Source: Megamerina dolium
Taxonomy: Eukaryota > Arthropoda > Insecta > Diptera > Megamerinidae
NCBI GenBank assembly: GCA_963854835.1
Contig: OY978527.1
Location: 32,819,047-32,883,046 of the forward strand
Direction of reading: 5' to 3'
DNA: 64,000 nt
The notes below the pieces were generated by a model. That model was not told where the DNA came from. It saw only the letters and a program-made list of their open reading frames with translations, and did not search any database. Numbering within the stretch: the stretch's first letter is position 1; the number at the start of each line of letters is the position of its first letter. The translations under genes were made by a program, and so were the position numbers. This document shows, piece by piece, positions 56,691-64,000 of this stretch.

Positions 56691-59606
56691 TTAATGCGCC
56701 TTCGATTTGTATGTGACTTTCCATACTTCGAAGAGACAAATTGTTGAATGAAATCGATAGAATATAGCTAATGGCATAGCGATATGTGTAATGATTGTCC
56801 AGCCCCAAATGCCAAAAAACACCAGATGTGTCTCTCGAAATGCAGCTCGTCCTTTGATGAGCGTATTCAAAAACCAAATGGCAATATTGGCGACCAGCAG
56901 AAATGTGATAATTTCACGTCCTGGTTTGCGTCGTACCTGTTTGGAACCTTTGCATCGACGATGACTCGCATGCAAAATGAATATTGTCTGCAATGAGGTC
57001 TGCGCTAAACCGAATGCCTCACCCACAATGCCTTCCACTCGATCCGGTACTGTGTCCCATTTTGAGAAGTAACTGCCCAAAATACTGAACATACCATATA
57101 GATAGACGCCTGTCTGAGCAACAACCAGTAGCATATTATCCAATTGCATAGAGTGATGATCGTCACTGGAATTTTGCACGTATTTTAGGTCCCGCATTAA
57201 TATCATACCTGAAAAGTTGTATTATTCTCACATTACAATGACATAACTACTTTTCCCATCCAATTTTTATGTATTGAACACTCACCTGAAACCACTGCTG
57301 CCGCGCATAAAAAATACATCACCGTCTCCCATAGGGTGACCTCTTGTGTGGCAATCAATTCAAACCCAGGTTGCATGTACAGCACAAAGTACATAATCAT
57401 CGAGATGATAGTCATTACAATTATGAGAATACCAAAGAATAAACCCTTGTGCGATTGTGAACAATCAACAGAGAAATGATGCGCCGGCTTCTGTGCAGCT
57501 GGTTTAATTGAGTTTTTGCGCATTTTGTCAATATCTGGAATGGATTTGACAGTCTTCCACATTTCATATAATATCACAGCGCAAATGAGCGAATATTCGA
57601 TGGTGCAGGGAAACAGAAATGGTGATACCTCCTGCACAAGGGCACCCATAATATTTGTACGTGTACAACCAGCTATCATATGTGGATCCATCGACTGTCC
57701 GACTGTCGTGCGGTTAGTGATGGTGATATTTGCAATTATATGGTTGCCGACATTTGCCGTATTGGTCACATGCGGCAGCTGCAACGAAGCATTCACTGCT
57801 TTCCAGTCAACTCCGCCATATAGACCACCACTTAGTACGGGATCGTGTTCGGGATCCTCATCGTGATGGCCAATGTGGAATATTTCATGTTTTGTCTCCT
57901 CAACCAATACGTACAACCATTCGCAAAGGTTTGTCGCCACCATATGCATCAAGCCAAATCGACAAGTCACCTTATGACGTGCCATATCCAAGAAGGTGGT
58001 ATTGAGGAAAATAAATTGAATCTGTATAATGCAGAGCACCATGCGACAGATGGGTGTTATTGCTATGAAAATATCGCGACAACCCGGATGGCCATTTAAT
58101 TCGAAAAATTGTCCAAATTCTAAGCCAGAATAGACCAACGTCCCAATGGCGAAGGCAATAGCACCAACACGTAAATAAAAGCTTCCAAAATGTGTCACTT
58201 TATGCTTCAAGTGAACATTATTATTGCGTTCGTCTACGCAACGTATGAGCGTGTGGAAAAATTAGAACTTATGAAACTGATACTCATCTATTTTGCAAAT
58301 GACTTACGAAAATCCTTGAGTGCATTGAAGAGGGTCCGATTTCGTACCGCGGACATGTATAGAAATATGACAAACAATATACTGACCGTATAGAGATATA
58401 CGTAAAAGCCTTGATACACATAATTTGGAATTTGTCCTGAGATTACTTCGGTAATGGGCAATGAGACACCAAGTAAAACAAGCAGCTTACAATATGTAGC
58501 AGACAATGCCGCACTTATCGCATCACTAAAGAAGAACAAGAGATAAAAAAAGCATACATACACATTTATACGATTAATGGTTCAACTACCCACCGACGTA
58601 AAAGCACAGACCGTGTCAGCTGACACGATCTATCTTATGGGATTGTCGTGTTAACGAAAACTCACCACCACATGACGGTGACGTACCCGTTGCCCGTAGC
58701 GGAGAAAATCAAACGTAATTTTATACGTACGGGCCTGTACGTCGGTGACTAGTTGAACCTTTAAGTATGGTGTAGCAATTTGAATTCAATTACTTACTTG
58801 CCGTGTCGTCGATTTTTCTCTTTGAATTGTTTTGCTTGGAAATTTTTTGAGCCATTATCATAATAAGGACCACCATTTGTGCCATGTGCGTTAATGGTGA
58901 CTGTGCTACCATTGGCAGTCTCGTGCAAGGATCTATGTTGTAGTGGTAAATAAAGATAAAATTCAGATTAGTAAAATTTATTGGCAATATATTGGATTAG
59001 TGAGCCCATCATATACCCAATAGTTTTTGGATTTTTTGATGAATATCCAATTTGATCCCTTCGCATACGACCAAAAAGTGCTGATGGACGTCTCGTTAAT
59101 ATTTCTTGTAGCAATAACGAAGGACGCCTAGACACCTGTAGAGTTTGTAGAGATGGCAGCGCTGGCGATACTACTGAAGGCACGGAATCGTTACGTGACA
59201 TATTCATTCTTGGTAAGAGCGCTTGTCTATTATCAGTCGCATTGTCGACAAGATCCAAATTTGTCTGAGATTTGACCAAAGGTGAAATGGGATGGGTCAT
59301 TATTGGTATATTGTGATAGCCGCAATGATCACAAGGACTGCGTGCGTACCGTTTTGTTGATATCACCGCAGGTTGATATTGGTACTGTGAATTATGATGA
59401 TGATGCAGAAGTGGTTGAAGAGGGGCCTCTTCTGTAGCACGTTGTGCTCCAGATGGTCTATTTAATTTTGTACTATATACACCTTTATGCCTCTCTGTCG
59501 TTATATATTCATCACTTTCGACTTCACTAAAATTGTCACTACAACAAATGGGGATATATTTGAAAATACTTTTTTGTAATTTTCTTTTCAAAATTCTATG
59601 ATACAC
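56691..59606 (-). CDS. otopetrin-family proton channel
   Basis: Five exons, all in frame: 59606-59017, 58932-58798, 58525-58308, 58233-57286, 57208-56691; 2409 nt, 802 residues. Junctions have good signals (e.g. GCAA|GTAAGT, TTTC|GTAAGT, TCAG|GTGAGT, TTTTCAG|GT). Residues 1-~240 form a cytoplasmic, Ser/His-rich N-terminus without membrane segments. From ~244 multiple hydrophobic helices follow (ALSATYCKLLVLLGVSLPIT, FYVYLYTVSILFVIFLYMSA, GSFYLRVGAIAFAIGTLVYS), then RDIFIAITPICRMVLCIIQI, CEWLYVLVEETKHEI, FPCTIEYSLICAVILYEMW and LIATQEVTLWETVMYFLCAA typical of otopetrins, which have 12 helices in two halves. Otopetrins are acid-gated proton channels, in flies used for acid taste. A long N-glycosylatable loop (NITITNRT) lies mid-protein. 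The first exon may instead begin at an acceptor near 59550. Which fly paralogue it is cannot be said. Confidence 0.93.
58579..58759. mobile_element. MITE within an otopetrin intron
   Basis: GGTTCAACTA(C)CCACCGACGTA at the left and its reverse complement TACGTCGGTG(A)CTAGTTGAACC at the right form ~20-bp inverted ends of a 181-bp unit inside the intron 58526-58797. A second inner palindrome GTGTCAGCTGACAC is at ~58613. No coding capacity. Confidence 0.75.
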
Positions 59607-60659
59607 TTCGATCGTACTTCGAAGAAATTTTAACTACAGAACGTACCCGTTTGAAATCACGCGTCAAATTAAATCAATTCTTTAAAATTTTCACGTATCT
59701 ATGTACCGTATCGAATTCATTGCGCATTCAAAATATTCATATTAACGAACTTATAGGTAGGGTAAGATCCATAGGTTGGTGCTGTTCGTATGATGGCATA
59801 GTCGATTTCTTGAATCATCCCTAATATTTTTGTTATTATATTTGGAAAAAGACGTATCGTTTATATAATTTTCGTGATATTAGAAGAAACGAAAATGTTA
59901 TACTCATTTTAACCCGCAAAGGGTTAAACCCCGTTAAATCTTACGGTTACAAAGTATCCTAAATCCCTCGTTCGAACGCTCGAGGGTTGTGATTTTCAAA
60001 ATATCGTGGGAGTGACTTCGAAGCATAAATAACAATATTATGTAAAATTAGAGCCGCAATATATTGCTTCATGAAACATAGAACATTGAAATTATTGAAA
60101 TAAAAACCCATGTACTACATTCAAGCATTTCCATACTGAATCTTCTAAATAATAACAAACGGTTCATATAAAAAATCGAGATGTTCAGACTTTATTGTAC
60201 AAAATATTCTATTTTAGTTTCGACACAGTAACATAACCGTTCCAACCTATGGTCGTTTACCCTACTCGTACAATAATATTCTTAATATCATAATAGAAAA
60301 ATACAGAGGAAAACACAAGACACAATTAGTATCTATGTACAATAAGAACTACACTATAAATACATATGCATTTTTAATGTAATGATTGATTTGTTGTGAT
60401 TCAATTTGGATTAGATGGCTCAACAAATTATATGATAAATGTGCTGGGTCCGTCGCATTTTTATCATTTTAATTACAAGTTCAAGCCCATAATTTTGTAG
60501 ATAAGTTTCTACAAAATTTCATTCAAGTATATGATACAGTTTTTTTTCTGGCTTATAATCGACTAAACAAATAGTTTCGAGTGAAACAAAGATGTGGAAT
60601 GAGCAATTATTTTCAACCATCAGGAATAAGCATTCAAACCATATATGTTTTATTAGATA
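59607..60659. other. upstream flank of the otopetrin gene, no gene seen
   Basis: Should include promoter and any 5' non-coding exon. No protein or repeat was recognised; 60000-60400 is AT-rich spacer. Confidence 0.35.
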
Positions 60660-60790
60660 ACTTGGGTTTTACACAAGACAATTTTGTGAAGACAATAGCA
60701 ATTCATTCACACTTTTCTACTAATACATTCCACACTTCTCTCATTGTCTTCGCTACTGTCTTTGATTTTTCGAAGTCATTAAGGTCCGAT
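60660..60790 (+). repeat. dispersed repeat shared with 1945-2070
   Basis: Same blocks as at 1945. Its first part, TTTTACACAAGACAATTT, recurs inverted and degenerate at ~61128-61150 (AAATTGTCTTATGTAAA), suggesting the outer ends of one element that contains the MITE 60799-61010. Confidence 0.5.
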
Positions 60791-60798
60791 TTCTCAAA

Positions 60799-61010
60799 TG
60801 CCTGTTAGCATTATTGAACCGATAAAAGTTTGCGGGCACATTTGCCGCCTACTAAAGTTTATGATAACACAAATGCGCTTTTATCGGTTCGATAACGATT
60901 GTTAGCGATATTGAACCGATATATGAATGTTAGTTGTGCATTTGCTGTTATAAGTTATACCAGGCAGCAAATGTGCCCGTTAACTTGATCGGTTCGATAA
61001 CGCTAACATG
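60799..61010. mobile_element. MITE with ~50-bp imperfect terminal inverted repeats
   Basis: Left GCCTGTTAGCATTATTGAAC...CGGGCACATTTGCCGCC and right (reverse complement) GCATGTTAGCGTTATCGAAC...CGGGCACATTTGCTGCC pair over ~50 bp around a ~110-bp centre, which itself contains further GAACCGATA repeats. Class unknown. Confidence 0.7.
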
Positions 61011-61274
61011 CCAAAATAAAACATAGTCAGAGGACAAAATTCATATTGTTTTTATAACTCTCTGGACGCCTACATTACACAAGCAATTTTTCTCTTCTTT
61101 GACAACTAATACATATTCTCAGTTGTCTTGTCTTAAATTGTCTTATGTAAATGCAACGCCATATATACATTATTCTTCCATAAACAACCTATCGACCTAT
61201 GTTTAGCAAAAGTTCTCGTATTGTCATTGTTGAAGACACCTTATTTGATACATATATTCGAGTACGTGTTTCCA
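61011..61274. other. spacer between MITE and SINE
   Basis: Part of the presumed outer element ending near 61150; otherwise nothing recognised. Confidence 0.3.
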
Positions 61275-61650
61275 GTGGGTGCCGCAGCAGAGTGGTTAGT
61301 GCGTTGGCTTTCTGATCTGTAGGTCGTGGGTTCAATCCCCGGCTGAAGTATAGCAAAACTTTATATCGAAAAGATTTTTCCCACCTGCCGGCAAGAATTG
61401 GCAATTTTTCCGGTAGTAAGAATTTGCTAAAAACGCTTCTTAAAGAGCTCTGTGACAAAACTAAGTTAAAGTGACGTCAAAAGGGTTCTGCCGTTCGGAA
61501 ACGGCTAATATAAGTAGGTCCCTTCTAATGCTGTCCAAATTTAACAGGCACAACAGTATTGGAAGAGAAGCTCGGTGGTATCACAATGGGCCTTTCTGGC
61601 CTAAGTGTGTCCTCTTAGAGAGAAGGAAGCCACATAACCTAACCTAACCT
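61275..61650 (+). mobile_element. tRNA-derived SINE, copy D, full length with CCTAA tail
   Basis: The most complete copy: A-box region GCAGAGTGGTTAGTGCG, B box GGGTTCAATCCCC, conserved body (TTATATCGAAAAGATTTTT, CCGGCAAGAATTGGCAAT, GACAAAACTAAGTTAAAGTG, CTGCCGTTCGGAAACGG, GCACAACAGTATTGGAAGAG), then the LINE-like 3' end GGTATCACAATGGGCC...CTTAGAGAGAAGG and a tail of three CCTAA units. No clear target duplication. About 376 bp. Confidence 0.9.
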
Positions 61651-61889
61651 AGGTGATTCCCATTTCCCATTTAATAGAACCTCAAGTAAGAAAAAACGTT
61701 ACGGCACCTACCGATTGCAAAATATATTATAAAAGAACTATAGCAAAATAAAATGAAGCAAATAATAGGTTTTCGCAAGGATCTCAAAATAGGCGTTTGT
61801 TTCTTCAATGATCACTTCATTCGATTCAAATCTTAGTTGTGAGTACTTTTCTCCGGTAATCGTTTTATTTTTTTTAAGCTAACTGAAGT
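61651..61889. other. spacer, nothing recognised
   Basis: AT-rich, no feature seen. Confidence 0.3.
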
Positions 61890-62290
61890 GAATTACACCG
61901 CATGCATCCCAAAAAACTGACGCCATAACCTTGTTGGCCGACAGAACCAGTTTGGTGCACGTTCCATCGCTTTGACTGTTCATTGATCTCTGGTGTGCTG
62001 TGATGGAATCATTTTTGATCCACAATTACGAAACGGCGCAAAAACTCTTTAGGATTGTGGCTGAACATTGCCAAACACTTCTTTAAAGTGGTCACATGAT
62101 TGCATTTGTTGTCAATTGTGAGCGAATGTGAACCACACACAGATTCTTACAGCTTCAGCCACCTCACGCACCCGCATTCTCCGATAGTTCGATATCATTC
62201 CATTGATTTTATCGAGAATTTCTGGCGTGACAACCGCTTTTGGGCGACTTAACCATTGACCTTTATCAAGACGCAGCTTGCTTGGAAAAT
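61890..62290 (-). pseudogene. mariner transposase remnant
   Basis: Minus-strand, multiply shifted pieces: VVTPEILDKINGMISNYRRM then VREVAEAV (second HTH), RVTTLKKCLAMF-like, SHNPKEFLRRFVIVD (first catalytic Asp), TPEINEQSKRW and KVMASVFWDAHG-like. Classical mariner order but broken; the C-terminal half is absent. Confidence 0.75.
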
Positions 62291-62743
62291 AAAAAAAAAT
62301 CGGCGTCGTATGACGAAATATTGTGGGCCATAAATCGAAAAAGTGCTTAATTAAAAAAGGCCGTATAGCGAGGTATGGGTGTAGCGGTATTGACCACAAT
62401 TTGTGGAATTTGTCGCCAACTAGCAACTCGATTGCGAATAAATTCTAAATACAACAAAGATATTTGTTCGCAATATGAAAAAGAATTCACAAATTAATTA
62501 ACAACACAGTATAACAAATGCTTGTAACTACTAATGAGAATCTCAAACAGATTCTGAGGATAGGCAAAATATAAAAAACACGTGTCTCAGTGATTTGGTG
62601 TAGCACATAGAATGGCGTAGTCAGGATTTTGGCAAAGAGGGTGTATGATGAAAAAGATCTATAAGAATAAAATTTCAATAATTAATATTCTGACGTGATA
62701 CAGTAAATTGTCTACACTCAGAATTCGTTTGCATAAATCCAGT
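62291..62743. other. spacer, nothing recognised
   Basis: No gene or element identified. Confidence 0.3.
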
Positions 62744-62812
62744 GGGTTCAGCGACGGATTGGAGTAAGAATCAGCTATTCGTGGTATCCCAATGGGCCTA
62801 AATGGCCTAAGC
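62744..62812 (+). mobile_element. 3'-end fragment of the CCTAA-tailed LINE or SINE
   Basis: GGTTCAGCGACGGATTGGAG and GTGGTATCCCAATGGGCC...TGGCCTAAG match the 3' UTR of the LINE at 44526-44600; the GGTTCAGCGA part, absent from the SINE, points to a LINE origin. Confidence 0.6.
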
Positions 62813-62910
62813 CAAAAAAAGACGAAAAATTCAAAGATAAACTGTCGATATTAATAACTGAATTATGTAGAACGCGACGTGACTTTGATTGCGCGAGTTT
62901 CACTTTCGTA

Positions 62911-63261
62911 CAGGGTGATTTTTTAGCAACTTTCTTTTTGGCAATACTGTTTTTGTGTAACATCTGTTTTTGTGTAACATGTTACTGTCAAACATGTTCA
63001 GTTTGATCTATAATTTAACCATGAATTGACTTACAATTCGTGAGATACCGACCAATATGTTGGAGAGAGTGTGCCAAAATTGGACCCAGCGTATGAACCA
63101 TTTGAGGCTCAGCCGCGGTCAACATTTACATGAAATCATCTTTAAATATTGAATTATATAGATCGTTCTATCGTCTCAAATATAAGATTTCATACATTTC
63201 TCTAAATTTTATGTATTTTTTTTAATTCAAATCTGAAGGCTTTTAATAAAAAATCGCCCTG
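62911..63261 (+). mobile_element. mariner-derived MITE with TA target duplication
   Basis: Ends CAGGGTGATTTTTTA and (reverse complement of the right end) CAGGGCGATTTTTTA are inverted repeats; TA borders both sides (62909-62910, 63262-63263). Inside, the plus strand at ~63070-63155 encodes NWTQRMNHLRLSRGQHLHEI then IFKY, the C-terminal end of a mariner-like transposase. So the 351-bp unit is an internal deletion derivative of an autonomous mariner. Confidence 0.85.
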
Positions 63262-63263
63262 TA

Positions 63264-64000
63264 TTTTGGATAGAACAAACACAAATTGCAGGCAAATCAT
63301 AGTGACTTAATGCGTTGCGTTTTACATAATTTAGCAGCAAAATTTTAACAGTTAATGTCGTCCCTATTGGAAGTTATTCACTAAAAGGCAACTCGCTCCA
63401 CTCTACCCTATTTACAATTTGCTTCCTTAGCGTAGTGAATAGCATTTTTCGTACACTGTACTTGAAAGTGTTACATCACTTAATTATTGCTAAATATTTA
63501 ATAAAATGCACATTTATTTGTATAACACTTGTACTTGCAATGTTACAAATTTAAAGACACACTGATAAGACAACGATATAAATATATTTTATATTGTAAT
63601 ATGTTTATAATGAAATTTCACGAAAATTCTAACAACAAATCATGAATCACATATTCAAATTATTAAACATTTACTAATTAATTAGAATATACGTATGTAT
63701 GTGTGGATGCACATAGATATACAGTAATTATCTATATGTACATGTATTAGCGATGCCAAAATGTTCACAATACTACTCAAAAATTGGGTGTTGTTTACAA
63801 TTTTCCGATGTTCTCTTGGTGTTGAAGTTTTTTGCAAAGCATATTCGCGGCTTAAAAAATATTTGCGTACACTGTAAAAAAATTTCAATTATATGCAATT
63901 ATTACAAAGGCTTTAAAAAAGTAATTCCTTTGCATTTTACAGGCCTTCCATCCTGTAAGCATAGAGATTGTCGTCTCGCTTGAAAAATAAATGCTTATTT
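63264..64000. other. AT-rich spacer to the window end
   Basis: No gene or element recognised. Confidence 0.35.

Noticed and set aside
58790..58987. 65-codon minus frame as an otopetrin exon
   Set aside because: Only the other frame joins both neighbouring exons at consensus splice sites; this frame is a shadow.

Overview
The window is nuclear DNA of a higher fly (Diptera: Schizophora), most likely a tephritid fruit fly. This is inferred from clearly dipteran single-copy proteins (SkpA, Roc1a, Suv4-20, RPB5, an otopetrin), short introns of 60-93 bp, AT-rich spacers and a dense, layered load of transposons. Nothing prokaryotic is present: no operons, CRISPR arrays or ribosome binding sites.

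Six host genes can be supported: RPB5 (4457-5089, +), SkpA (7293-7781, -), an unrecognised two-exon membrane protein (27104-27499, -), the H4K20 methyltransferase Suv4-20 (34107-38498, + ), the RING protein Roc1a (47573-48062, -, three exons) and a five-exon otopetrin proton channel (56691-59606, -). SkpA and Roc1a are two subunits of the same SCF ubiquitin ligase. From memory, SkpA, Suv4-20 and Roc1a also lie close together near the tip of the Drosophila X, so the host genes probably mark a conserved block opened up by transposons.

Between the genes the window is a transposon graveyard with some fresh arrivals. 1-1469: 5' end of a Gypsy-class LTR element (LTR, tRNA-Leu primer site, gag open to the window edge, SAP-like N-terminus). 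10.5-11.7 kb: two inverted copies of a TTA-flanked MITE. 11.8-14 kb: RTE LINE and Gypsy remnants. 14020-15671: an intact Tc1 element with IR/DR ends. 17.5-22.9 kb: a seemingly intact R1-clade LINE whose ORFs overlap as UAAUG. 22.9-25.4 kb: RTE LINE, microsatellites and a SINE with a 15-bp target duplication. 30.9-33.3 kb: an RTE remnant with a nested mariner, and a SINE split by a LINE. 43.5-45.9 kb: a young 5'-truncated RNase H LINE and a SINE-split Myb/SANT-like pseudogene. 50-56 kb: diverged tandem repeats with a Jockey insertion, a mariner and more LINE remnants. 60-63.3 kb: MITEs, a SINE and mariner derivatives.

The most interesting point is a tRNA-derived SINE family (at least seven copies or fragments here) whose 3' end matches the 3' end of the RNase H LINE at 43462-44647. 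Both finish in CCTAA repeats, which looks like a SINE and its LINE partner. Several insertions can be dated relative to one another from perfect target duplications. Gene models were built by hand from splice signals and reading frame; element identities rest on recognised protein motifs and were not checked against a database.
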